This document shows positions 1-10,932 of a stretch of 64,000 nucleotides of DNA, in pieces. Positions within the stretch are counted from its first letter, which is position 1. Every line of letters begins with the position of its first letter. The stretch spans positions 13,454,001-13,518,000 of the forward strand of contig OX485806.1 of NCBI GenBank assembly GCA_950295325.1, read 5' to 3'. A program made the position numbers and the translations under genes. The stretch is from Polytrichum commune. Its lineage: Eukaryota > Streptophyta > Polytrichopsida > Polytrichales > Polytrichaceae. The notes beneath the pieces were generated by a model. That model had not been told where the DNA came from and ran no database searches. It was given only the letters and a program-made list of their open reading frames with translations.

Positions 1-703
1 GCAAATGTCATTTGAAAAGGATAACTAGAATAACTACTAAAACGAAAGATCATAAATTGCCCTTGTCTGTAGACATTACTTTGGGGTTGACATAATAAAT
101 TGCAAAACCATGTACTTAGTAAGGTGTACAAATGTGTGAGAAGCCTCCTAATTTTAAGTATGTTTTGGCTTTGAACTGTCACATTAAGAAAAGTGTATGA
201 GATAGAGATAGAAAGGAGCTTTCAATTCAATGCCTAATGATAACTTTGTCAACACAAGGAAATAGATACACATCATTATCACTTTCTTTCGATATGTGTG
301 GCACAAAGTTTTAGGAGTCAAAGTTAGTTTCGATTGCATGTATGACATGTGTTTAGAATAGTATAATTTGGAACTATGTACAATCAACCCTCTATGTACG
401 TCATACCTCGGGGGTATCATATTTTAAAGTGTAGTTTACACAAAATGTAACATGTAGAGACGTTTTCTTACTTTTTAAGTGCTAGACACCAAAAGCAAGA
501 ACATAATATATGGTGATGACATTGGTGACATTGTCAACTTTGGCATGCCATTGACACGCATGTGATTTTCAAGAAGTTACGACTTGATCAATTAAATCAA
601 TCACGTGTAGGATAAAATTTGATGAAGGAGAATATACAGTGAAAATCATACCAATCCCAAAGTCACCCTAAAATATGAAACTTTGGGAGCATAAAAACTG
701 TAG

Positions 704-718
704 CCCCCCCCCCCCCCC
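704..718. repeat. Poly-C homopolymer run
   Basis: Fifteen consecutive C residues in an otherwise AT-rich stretch. Such runs are length-unstable and prone to sequencing error, so the exact length is uncertain. Confidence 0.9.
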
Positions 719-894
719 TCACCCTTTCATGTGGACAATAGGAAAAAAAAGTAGAAGTAAGAACTATGAGTTGAAGGTTGATTCATTTCAAGCGCTCCTT
801 ATGAGACTAATTCAAGACTTATGATGTCACATTTGAAGTCAAATCAACTTGAATATGAAATCTAAAGATATGGATCAACTTGTTACAATTTCAC

Positions 895-1870
895 ATTTCC
901 AATGGATAAGTTTACACATAGACACCACATAAGCTCTAGCCTCCCTTTGGGGCACACATAGAGAGAGTGCCAATTGTAGTAGCATGCATAGAAAGTGGAT
1001 GACCAAGTGGATGGGGTTAGCAACCCACCAAGCTCGGTAACGTGGCTGCATCCATGGCCTTGCTCCTGCACACTGCCCACATGCCGTTTACTGGGCCTTT
1101 GCTGGCACACCCCATCCCCAACTGCGTGCCACTCTAGCTGGTATCCCCACGTTTCTCCATAATACACTAACTTTCATTTTTGAAGTCTTGGTTGGGAGTT
1201 CATCCATTTTTGGAAATGGAACTCCCAAGTGAAGTTGAATAATGTTATGTTAGTGCTTTCGCAAATCCATATGCACAATAATTTGAAACATGTTTTTCAA
1301 AACATGGGGGAAGACAACATTAATTATCCTAATTAGTGTATGTTACTAGTCGGAGTTATGCAATGCTATATCTATTTATTGAGAATGTAATGTTCTACCA
1401 AGCAAAGTCATTTATGTTCTATAATGTCCGAACAACCTTTTGATCTTTTATTAGTAAAAATTGAACTCTAGAGTAAAGACACTATTGCACTGTGTGACTC
1501 CGAATAGTAGCTGGGATATACAGTGCAGTGTACAACACATAGCATTGAAATGCAAGGACTTCAATTTTTTTTTTTGATGAATGTGTTTACCTAATCAACA
1601 CAAAATTCTAGGCCACCTTTGGGGTAACCATTGGAGGAACACTGATTGTGGTGTGGCATGCATGCATCCAAAGTGGACGTTCTTCTCATAATTCCATTCT
1701 GTTTAGGAATTCACCTACCAGAAAGTATAAAACACGTTTCCAAATTGTAGGGAAAGAAGATTGTGCAACACTTGGCATTAAAACACGAGGACTCTAAAAA
1801 AACACACACAGTGGATGAGTTTACCTAGAACACCACAAAGCCGCTCTGGAACCCTTTATGGAGTGCATAT
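895..1870 (+). repeat. Dispersed repeat, three partial copies
   Basis: Three related segments start near 900, 1580 and 1810. Each has a version of 'gatgagtttaccta' followed within about 30 bases by 'gccaccctttgggg'-like sequence. A fourth relative begins near 60225, inside the spacer before the DRC2 3' end. No terminal inverted repeats or coding capacity were seen. The copies are diverged, so they are old or fast-evolving. Class unknown. Confidence 0.5.
1325..1475 (+). mobile_element. MITE-like remnant, family also at 31692 and 36400
   Basis: The block with 'cggagttatgcaatgctat' and the following 90 bases recurs in reverse complement at 31692-31840. Its end sequence recurs in the element nested at about 36392-36600. 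The most complete copy has inverted ends, so this is a non-autonomous DNA transposon family. This copy is partial and carries no coding sequence. Confidence 0.5.
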
Positions 1871-2113
1871 AAGTGGTAAGTAGGGATCAATGAACGGGGA
1901 GAACCGACCGCTAAGAGCAGTACCACCCATGGTGAAGTTGAACTGCAAAAATTCAGGCACAAAGCATAATTTTATCAGAGTTCGGTTTGGGTAGAAGGCA
2001 TATGCCCCACCCACAAACTCGCTTTTCAGTCCGACTTCACCCTGCACCCTGAAAGCAAGTGAAAAATTAACACGTAAATGTTTTCATCATCATAGTAACA
2101 ACTCCCAAGCATT

Positions 2114-2312
2114 GTGCGGGAAGATTTTTGGGCATAATTGATCGAGACCCTAGGGTTTCCAAATCCAGCTAGCGACATGTTCACATATTTCGATTTTTCT
2201 TTTGTAATATAAAGTATATCCTCTAGATTACGGGATAATGTTCGGTAATTTTCATGAAGTACTAAACTCAACCGGATCATTTGTAACTAACCGCTGGTTC
2301 TCCCCGAGCCCT
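2114..2312 (-). mobile_element. hAT-type MITE copy, decayed
   Basis: Its interior matches the intact copies at 47562-47787, 30535-30762 and 36352-36759: the 'gatttttgggcataat' block near one end and 'ggttctccccg' at the other. It lies in the orientation of the 47562 copy. No clean 8-bp flanking duplication is visible, so the ends have decayed. A separate short match to the family terminus ('caatgaacggggag') sits at 1885. Confidence 0.6.
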
Positions 2313-2587
2313 GATATGGTTGCGTTCAAAGGAGGAGGGAAAAAAACAATAGCAGGGTAAAACCACTTTTTTTTTTCCTCGGGGTAATAATTTCTCTTGT
2401 CTTATTCTCGTTTCGTTGCAGTTCAGGTTAGCTTGTCCATTGCAAACTTGTAATGTTTTGCCTGACATTCACTCCATTGAGGCTACCCTTGGTGTTTAGT
2501 TCATCCGTTTTACAAATGGGTGGGGCAATTGCAGACTGAACTGAACTACTCTGCATTTTTTTTCTTCCCTAGTTCAGTCTATGATGG

Positions 2588-2860
2588 ATGGCAATGCTCT
2601 AAGTTACAGATGAACCGGTGGACTTTGAGAAACAACCGGTTCAAATCCAAGACCACATGAAAATTACCGACCCGTGTATAGGAATTTATAGAACATTCCT
2701 CGATTTAACGAAGGAAAACCAAAAGATCTCAACATGTGGCCGGTGGACCTTCTTGACCCATTATGCCCAACAATTCCACCCTGACATTCGTACAGTACTG
2801 AGAATGCACCTGACATGGACATTAGTTCTTTCACGATCTCGTTACTATTTTGCGTGGATT
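2588..2860 (+). mobile_element. hAT-type MITE copy, 5' deleted
   Basis: From 'agttacagatgaaccgg' onward this follows the same family as the copies at 30535 and 36352 (shared 'aattaccga', 'ccaaaagatc' and 'attatgccca' blocks, in order). The terminus retains CAATG, but about 18 bases that follow it in other copies are missing. No target-site duplication was found. Confidence 0.6.
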
Positions 2861-3464
2861 CATATATATGCACAACTTATTAGAATGTGCATTGTGAAAC
2901 ATGTTTTGAGATGGTAGCTAGGTAAAGGAGCTGGTATTGACCACGTGGCATTGAAACGCCCATGGTTTTAGAAGAACACGCCCCCAAAAGGCCGAATTCA
3001 TTGCCACGTCATCGTTCCCAAAAGTGGACGACGTGGCAGACACCCTCAAATCACGGGGCGAAGATTCAGAATCTGCCAGCACTTCATGATCTGCAGGGCA
3101 CAGCTATCCTGAATCTCCCATCCATCGCGAATCTTCGCAGAGCTTCAGATCGCAATGACCCCACGTCGTAGATCTGCACCTAGCCCGATCCACCAATCGG
3201 CTTAGATTGCGTCTCGAGTCAGCGCCTCAGAATGTACACCGCTGATGTCGAGGATCTATGTCTCGCGGTGCAAGATGAGCGTCTCAGGTACATGATGACT
3301 ACGACGGCGGCGACGACGACGACGTTGTAGAGGTGTCGGTGGCTTTAGTGGACACGTGGATGCATGGGCTATTTCTATCAATCCAGCGCAGTCCGCCAAT
3401 AATCCTCACCCCTGCGTAGATAAGAACAAGCTGTACTCTTAGATCTGTCCAACTGTCTTATATA

Positions 3465-4173
3465 CAGTCTTAACCTCATTAATATGGCACTTGTTTATAT
3501 GACACAACCCTTGATGTAACTGTGCGACACAATTTTGCGAGACCAAACTTTTTAGTTAAAAAATTCCTCTTTTATACGACTACGACACTCGATAATGCGA
3601 CACTTCGAATCTCCGTTTTGTCATATTAAAGAGGTGTTGAATGCTAAAATTCCTGTCGTCTATGTTATGTACATCTAAAATACATCCATTTTCACTTGGG
3701 AATTACTTGGGAACTTCACTTATCATTGGGGAACTTGATGAGAATTAGGGTTACTAATGTAGAATGGACATGGTTAGGGTTAGAGTGGCCTCCTGTCTAG
3801 TATGTTGCCTTGTACTCATGGTGATATAGTATCACCAGTAAAACTTAGTGATGCTAAACGTCATGCGTCATTGTTGTTTGGTTTCTTATTAGAGAACTCT
3901 TTATATTTTGGTGTTAATGAAATTATTAGTTTCCTATTTCAAGAGTTCTTGAGAATATTCGTATTTGTTTCGAGTTATAAGTTATTAATTCATACCATCT
4001 ATATTGCTTAAACTCATTGTATATATTTTTAAGCTCATATTACTTATGTTTTTGTATTCCCTCGATAATACGACAATTTAATGGCATTTGTCATATTAAT
4101 GAGACGACGACACCTTGATGATACGGCCTTTTTTTGTGTTTCCCAAACGTGTCATACTAAAGAGGGAGAACAG
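3465..4173 (+). mobile_element. Tigger/pogo-type DNA transposon, internally deleted
   Basis: The left end CAGTCTTAACCTC and the right end (reverse complement CTGTTCTCCCTC) form imperfect terminal inverted repeats, each abutting a TA dinucleotide, the duplication expected for pogo/Tc1-mariner elements. The TIR resembles that of plant pogo-like elements such as Lemi1. The interior encodes only a transposase tail-like peptide with 'DAKRHASLL' and 'ENSLYFGVNE', shared with the copy at 46993-47996. Compared with that copy it lacks about 75 bp near 3930. It has no DDE core, so it is non-autonomous. Confidence 0.75.
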
Positions 4174-5019
4174 TAGATGTGTCCACTGGGCGGCTGTACC
4201 TGACGGCCTAAAGTTGCATTGCGAGCTCGGAGATTTGCGTTGTGAGGAAAGCGCCTGAGAATCTACGAGACGGGATTCTGGGATGTACGCTTTCGGGCTC
4301 ACATGAGCGTGGTAGGTAGATGACGACGCCGTCGGTGGCGATGGCGGACACCTGGTGGGCCACCAGCGCATGGGAAGTTATGATGAATGGGGAGCGAGCG
4401 ACTCAAGCGTTGGAGTGTGGGAATTGAAAGGAGAAGCAGACTCCTCGCACCTGATTTAAAGTCATCAACTTGCCACAGTAGGAGATGGGCTTAGATTATT
4501 ACATGGTGTACACTTTCTCGGAGGCTTGTGGAGAGAAGCTTCCGCAGGTGCAGTGCAATTGCAATTGCAATTTTAATTGATGTAGAATCAATCGAGCGGC
4601 GTTGAAGCTTGGGCAAGTGGGGCCCGGAAGAAGGGCTTTGAATCCTGAGCGATCCATTTTGTGGGACCGGTTTGAAGAAGGAAGTGTTAAGTAGGTGGAG
4701 GAGAAAAAGAGGAAAGGGGAGGGCCTGGGACGGAGTGGTAGAGGAGAAGGAGGAGGAGGTGTGACAGTTTTACGCTGTTTGTGGGACCGTTTTGGATTGA
4801 GAATTTTAGCATGTGGGATCTGGAATAATAGGGTAGCCGGATTTTGACTTAGGGACAGTGTTTGCCAATTGCGAAGTGCTTGTATGTTGCATTTGGGATG
4901 TTGATGTGGTAGGCAGAGAGAGAGAGAGAGAGAGAGTTGGTTGGTTGGTTGCCCTGCCATAAATGAATTTGTCAAAAGTTCTTTCTCCTGGAAATTTCTC
5001 TAGAGTTTGATGAGCTCAT
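4174..5019. other. Spacer upstream of the hydrolase gene
   Basis: No gene recognised. A 158-codon minus-strand frame at 4499-4975 is compositionally odd (proline and serine rich, from purine-rich plus-strand DNA) and matches no family I know. The right part should contain the distal promoter of the hydrolase gene, but I see no convincing core element. Confidence 0.5.
4915..4951. repeat. (AG)n followed by (TTGG)n microsatellite
   Basis: About eleven AG units run directly into four TTGG-type units. It lies some 780 bp upstream of the hydrolase start codon. GAGA tracts are common in plant promoters and 5' leaders, but no function can be assigned here. Confidence 0.9.
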
Positions 5020-5724
5020 ATTCTTCACTCGTAGCAATTTGCAACGACACATAACAGCAGCATCCAGTTACCGATATTGCTTGTGTTTCTCTAGGCTCCT
5101 CCTGCACTTGTTGCCATTTGTGATGCTTTGTGAGGAGGGATTGGCGAGAAATGTCTTTCTCGTGGAGAGGATTAAGTTGAGCTCATGTGGGCCTAAATTT
5201 CACAATTAGGCAAAACCAATTCTTCACTCATTAGCGATTTGCAACGACAGATAGCATCATTCTAGAAGTCGATTGTTTGTGTGTTGTCTTAGCCAAGAAG
5301 GTGCTTGCGGATGCCCATTGAGCTCCCTTTGCAGGGATTTCAGTTTCTTTCTTGCTCTCCTTGCAAAAACTTAGGGGGAAGAGGATTGGTTGGTCACCCT
5401 AGCCATACTTGAATTCGACGAAATCTCTCTTTCTCCTGGAAATTTCACAATTCGAGCTCGTGTGGAACAAATTACACACTTAGGCAAACGACAATTAGAT
5501 AGTATCCTATAACCCATTGTTTATGTGTTTTCGAGGCTCCTCCTGCACACAGTGCCATTTGTGCTTTACTTGGAGGGCTGGGGGGAGGAATCTCTTCTTG
5601 TGGGAGGATTTGAGGTCATGTGGAACGAATTGCACAATTAGGCAACCCGAACTTTCACCCATAGCAATTTGCAACGACAATTAGATAGTATCCCATAACC
5701 CATTGTTTGTGTGTATTGGAGGCC
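5020..5724 (+). repeat. Tandemly repeated leader upstream of the hydrolase ATG
   Basis: A module of roughly 190-200 bp is repeated about three to four times. Landmarks are 'gcaatttgcaacgaca' (near 5035, 5228, 5664), 'aggctcctcctgcac' (5094, 5535), 'tttctcctggaaattt' (near 4982, 5431) and 'cacaattaggcaa' (5200, 5634). The last partial unit runs to the ATG at 5725: where other units read 'aggctcctcctg', this one reads 'aggccatgg'. The array therefore covers the 5' UTR and proximal promoter. Confidence 0.7.
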
Positions 5725-8700
5725 ATGGAGAGATTGGCAGTGCAGAAAGTGGTGGAGATTATGCGTCACCCGCCAGCACTGTACTGGGGAGTGTCTGCGG
5801 CTGCCGCACTGTGTTGGGGCACATCAGCCGCACTGGCCAAGCGAGGCAAAAATAACAATCTACGGAACAATCCACGGAACTGGAATCGAGCAAACCCAAG
5901 TGTGGCATTCAAGCGTCTGCGGAGGAAGTACGCGGAGAAGCTGCGACCCTTCTTTGAGGATTTGGTGTACCTCACTATGGCCATTCTGAACAACCTGGTG
6001 GGGATATTTTATTGGGTCTTAGATAGCTGCTACGAAGGAAGGCCTAACCCTGCCAGGAATCACTTCCTCATCCGTAATGCGATGTCTCGAACTATTGAAC
6101 CAGATTCAAATTCGAGCAAAATTTCCGAGGGGGGGAATGTGTATAAGCCGCGGAGGGGTGCCATCATGCGGTTGAGGACGAGGTTGGTGAAGATCAATTC
6201 GCTGCGAGGACGACCCCAGACGTGTGGGTGCTGGGGATGGCTGGTGGATGATCTACCAATGGCGAAATTGGGTGAATCCGGGAAGAATTGTGAAGTGAGT
6301 ACTCATTCGGAGGAATTTGGAAGCTCAAATGGCTGTGAGATGTTTGAAACTGGGGTGGATGTGAATCAAGGGTGCGATAAAGAGTTCGTGGAAGATTTGC
6401 AGGTGCAGTCCCGCTTGGCACATACATGTGTGGGTTAGGTCAATTCTGGGGGGCGTCTCATGTGATGTCCGAGCTGTATGATTTGGAATAGCTTTGACAT
6501 GCTTGTGTTGGTAGTTTTGTGGGTAATTGCCGTATTTCGTTCTGAACTGGTGAGTCGGTGAGTGTTTTGTGTGACCTATCATCCTGGCGGTTGAGATTGC
6601 TTTTGGCCTTCGTGAACTGATTCCAGGTTGCCAGAACTGGATCGAATGATTGAGTAATTCTTAGCATTTGGTGTGAGAAATTGGTACTGTATGAGTTAGA
6701 ACTAGCTTTGACATGCTTGCGCCAGTAGTTTTGTGGGAGATCGCCGCAAGCTGACGAGTGTTTCTGACCTGGCACTTACGGCATTTGAGATTAATTTTGG
6801 CACCCTTGAACTGATTCAAGGTGGCAAGAACTGCGACTTGAGAGGGTAGTTTAGGGTAATTTCAGTGGAATACATGTCCATGTGTTGATTGACTAAAATC
6901 TTCATTTCAATGCAAACAAGCTGCTGCTCATCCATGCCGTTTCCTGTTTCCTGTGCACTTGGTGTCCTAAATCGATACTGGGAAAGGGCTAACATGAACA
7001 GCAATTGAGGCTGTTCTGGCCTTCATGAACTGATTAGACGTTGCAAGAATTGCGAGTTGAGAGGGGCAGTTTAGGGTAATGTCAATGCAAACAAGCTGCC
7101 GCTACTACTCATCCATCGTGCTATTACTGTTGCCACCATGTTGCACAATTTCGGTTTCCAAAATTGATATTAAGAAAGGGCTAACAGGGTCATGTAAAGT
7201 GATCTGATCAGGAGGAAGAGGGAGGAGGAGAGACGTGCACTCGACCTCGGTGGTCGGAGTGTCATTGCTCTGAGTGTGCCATGCTCTTGATGCCAATGAG
7301 TGTGGCAGCAGGAAAGCTGTGGGTGCGTCGCGGCGACGAAGAACAACGTCTGCATCATGGAGAAGAAGAATCGAAGGATGGAGGGGTTGTTGTTGATAGG
7401 AGCTTCGACTTGGGCATCATCGACGACGCTGCGAGCTCACCTCTCGCGCACTCTTTGGCAAACAAGACTCTGCCAAATCTGCTGGCTGAGTGTGCTCCAG
7501 TTTACGACTCTCCAAGCAAAGGTACACTTGAACTGATCTAGTCCAGTGCGATTCTTGCAGATTTTGGCACGGCCGAGCTCATCGTGTGTTTCTAGTCCGG
7601 TGTGATCAATTGTAGTTGCAAATTGATTGAACTGGTGTATTAGGTGTCTGCGTGCCATGTACACCGTAGTCTGAGGGATGGTAATAAGAATTTAAGTGGT
7701 AGAACCTAATCTGTCCAAACATGAGGCCATTGCATGGTTTAAATTTGCATACACATGGCCACACATGAGATTTGAGGTGTCTGCGTGCCGTGTACACCAT
7801 AGTCTGAGGGATGTCAATAATATTTGGCAGAACCTAATCTTATGCACACATGAGGCCATTGTAGGGTTTAGAGAGATTTGAAAGTTTTGTGTGCCATGTA
7901 TACCCTAGTCTGTGGGATGCAAATAGTTGGCTGAACATTGTCTTGTGCACACATGAGGCCATTGTATGGTTTAAGAGATTTTTGAGATGTCTGTGTGCCA
8001 TTCACACCATGGTCTGAGGGATGAAAGTAAATGGAAGAACATAATCTTGTGCTCACGAGACCATTGTATGGTCTAAGTTAGAGATATTTGAGATTTCTGT
8101 GCGCCATATACACTATAGTAAGTGACAGAACCGGATCTTGTGCACCATGAGGCCATTGTATGCTTTGGAGAGATTTGAGATGTCTGCAGGCCATGTACAC
8201 CATAGTGTGAGGGATAATATATTAATTGGCAGAACCTAATTTTGTGCACATATGAGGCCATTGTATGGTTTAGGTTAGAGATATTTTAGTTTTTCTGCGT
8301 GCCATGTACACTGTATTCTGAGGGATAATAAAAATAGTTGCAGAACATAATTTGTGCACACATGAGGCCAGTGTATGGTTTAGAGAGATTTGAGACTGAC
8401 TTCCGCATTCGACGTTGTTGTTTTTGTTGTTGTAGAAGATTCATCGGCCGTGATCTTCATCCACGGCCTCTTCAGCTCTTCCAATTTCTGGTTTGACACG
8501 GACATTGTGCCCAGCCTATCGGAGGCGATCCGACATCAGCATGCTGTGTTTGCACCCGACCTTCTGGGCTGCGGACGCAGTCCACGGCCTGTTGATAGCC
8601 TGTACACGCTTGCTGACCAGATCGAAGCCGTCGAGAAGTCAGTGATTCAAAGGCATAAGTTGGAGAGCTTTCATCTAGTGGGCCACTCTATGGGCACCAT

Positions 8701-10932
8701 TGTGGCTCTTGCACTTGCAGCACGGTGCCCCGGAAGAGTCCGGTCCATCACTTTGATTGCACCTGTGTACTCGCCGGGCTGTCTGCGTGAGGATGGGCAA
8801 CTTGCACAGCTGCCATGTGATGCGTTCTTCTCCTACCTCAACCCCTTCACTGTAACCATCTCTGAACCCATTTTCTTTTCAAAAAATAATTATTTAATTT
8901 AATTTTAATATTCTGGCACAGTGTTCCTTTCTCACTCGTAACTTGAAATCTATAGCGTGCTTGTATCCCCTGCGGAAAGAGAGAAAGATATGACTCCGGT
9001 TTTGCCACCGGCGCGAAATACGGTGTTGCTTTATTTTTAAGTTGCTCTGTAATCCTGAAAAGGGCATCATGAGAATTAGAGAGCCCCCAAAACTACCTGT
9101 AAACTTTATGAACAGTGAAGTGAAGATACTCTCTCTATAAGGGTTCACAGAGGGATCATTAAGTGTGTGGACTAGTGATCCTTTAATTTATTTTGAGCAC
9201 ATAGCCCAGTGTCGTTGTAACTGTTCTAGTGTCTTTAACTATCGTAACTGTCTTTCTAGTGTCCTGTTCTAGCAAAAAGCCTTGCCATATACCACTCAAG
9301 CATAGGTGTTTGCTCAAGAAGAGTGACTACATAAGGCCCACATACCTTAAAGCATTCACAATACCACTTTTCTGGGAGACCTTGATATGCATTGTTTGTA
9401 CATAATTCAGAGTCAAGGGTAATAATATTCAGTATTGCTCCCAGCTTAACTTGTGACCATTATAGTTTTGCACCTATGGTGGTTTCCTGGCAAGGGCTAG
9501 GGGGGTGGTATCATGGTTCTTGTATAGCTGAGATAAGTGTGGAACTTGTTTACTCTTGACCTGAAACAAATACTTGGTTGTTGGCGCAGTTGAAAGGAAT
9601 ACGAGCTCTTACTGTGTGCAAGTACTACAACATAAGCCGGTTCCTTGGCCACATGTTTTACTCGAAGCATACATACTGGGTATCAAAGATACACAATCTC
9701 TTGCCACAGTAAGTTCTCTTGTTTGAACCAGTGACACTTATGGCTCTAGAGGAGATAAATATCCCAAGGAAGGCGATTTAACATCTATATCTGAGGATAG
9801 TCCAAATTGTTCATTTTGTTGTAGGATGTTCAGCACGACAGGTGGGCTTTGATTCAAATGCATTGGAAAAATAATGTCCTCAAGTTATTCTCTGTTGCAG
9901 TGGCTACGTCTCTTATGGTTAGTTTGCAGGTAAAGGGGATGCATAAATGTTCGGATTTTGTTCTCATTTTGTCTACATTATTTCCACCCTGGCAAGACAA
10001 CTAGTGTGGCCTACATTGATGATTTTCACATAAATGTTTTACCCACCACTAATAGGAAAATCTACTGAATCTGTGTCTGAGCTGAAATTGTATTTAATTA
10101 GAGGTTCTTAAAATATATCTTGTACCAAAATAGGCTGGCTTAAACCCAAGGCCTTAACCCGGATCGTGTGGGAACTCTGAAGTTAAGCGGGTTAATGCCG
10201 AAATAGTACTTGGATGGGTGACCTTCTTAAGCACTAGATGTCCAGTGCACCCTACCACCTATGGTCCACCCAATCATAGTGGGGGTATCTGGGTGAACCG
10301 AATATTTTCAACCAGCCGTGTGGGAACCTAAGGGCTCTCACTTGGGGGAGATAGGTGCTGGCTTGTCCGCTCTTCTATTCAAGATGCTCACCTTCAAAAG
10401 GAGGCAAAAGTCTTTGGGGACCCTCAATTCTTAAAACGCATGTGCGTTTCGGGATTACATATAGACTCAGACCAACTTGAAAATGAAGCAATGACATAAT
10501 TCATGCCAGAAGCAACATCGTAGTCGTCTTTCTTTCTTTCTTTCTTTTCCTGGTATCAAAATTTTTCTGACTGCATAAAGCCTTGCTTGCAGGTATCCTA
10601 GATCTTTCATCAACGATTACCTAACAAACTACCATGATGCGGCATGGCACATCACACACAACACCTTGTTGGCAGGGACACATGCTGTGATTCCAGCACT
10701 GCAAAAGCTGCGGGAATCTGGCCACTCGATTCTCGTCATCCATGGTGAGAATGACTCGTCCATCCAGTTCCGGCTCGCAGAAGAGATGAGCAACAATTTC
10801 TCAAACGTCGAGCTTGTTGCCGTACCCGAGAGAGGACACGTGGATGTTGTATGGGGTCGGGCTATTGAAAACACATTGTTAATTGAAAAGGCAATACTCG
10901 AGGGCGACAAATGGTGGTCTAACCCAAGATAG
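5725..10932 (+). CDS. BODYGUARD-like alpha/beta hydrolase
   Basis: Proposed exons: 5725-6294, 7212-7521, 8436-8851, 9590-9708, 10593-10932; all GT-AG with consistent phases, giving 584 aa. Residues about 14-36 and 80-108 are hydrophobic and probably membrane-associated. Exon 2 begins with 'RPRWSECHCSEC', matching the W-S-D-C-H-C segment before the hydrolase domain in Arabidopsis BODYGUARD proteins. The hydrolase fold starts at 'VIFIHGLFSSS'. The triad is Ser378 (GHSMG), Asp526 (HGEND) and His554 (ERGHVD). BODYGUARD proteins are needed for cuticle formation; their exact substrate is unsettled. The protein is longer than the usual 470-490 aa, mainly in exons 1-2. Exon 4 and the exon 1/2 junction are least certain; the other exons are well supported by family motifs. 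Confidence 0.85.
6590..7110 (+). repeat. Intron 1 tandem duplication, ~210-bp period
   Basis: Three related segments in hydrolase intron 1 begin near 6606, 6805 and 7021 with 'gaactgatt' followed by a 'ttgcaagaactg'-like block; the last two share 'gagaggg(g)cagtttagggtaat'. 'caatgcaaacaagctgc' recurs at 6909 and 7084. Consistent with local tandem duplication and divergence. Confidence 0.6.
7648..8395 (+). repeat. Intronic minisatellite, ~105-bp unit, seven copies
   Basis: Hydrolase intron 2 is largely filled by a tandem array. Each unit begins with a form of 'ctgcgtgccatgtacacc' and continues with 'gtctgagggat', 'cagaacctaatct' and 'catgaggccattgtatggtt'. Units start near 7648, 7779, 7888, 7988, 8093, 8180 and 8292. 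Spacing runs from about 87 to 131 bp, so the copies carry indels. The array ends about 40 bp before the exon 3 acceptor. The short open frames inside it are by-products of the repeat. Confidence 0.85.
10132..10252 (+). pseudogene. 5S rRNA-like sequence in hydrolase intron 4
   Basis: The segment follows plant 5S rRNA along its length. It has the 'gaactctgaagttaagcg' region with the Pol III A-box, 'agtacttggatgggtgacc' with the C-box (10207-10223), and ends in 'gtgcaccct' like the 5S 3' terminus. Mismatches in the 5' third and the C-box-distal stem show it is not a clean 5S gene. About 200 bp of unfamiliar sequence follows (10253-10470), then a TTTC-rich tract at 10528. It could be a lone 5S pseudogene or the head of a 5S-derived SINE (SINE3 type). 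It is a likely retroposed insertion. Confidence 0.75.

Larger units (their letters stand above)
1..3464. other. Gene-free flank with dispersed repeats
   Basis: I recognise no gene here; open frames are short and lack family motifs. The stretch holds a poly-C run, three copies of a dispersed repeat, one MITE-like remnant and two decayed hAT-type MITE copies, listed separately. From about 2930 to 3440 the DNA becomes more GC-rich, with CGACGA-type triplets near 3300, but no coding pattern is visible. Confidence 0.6.
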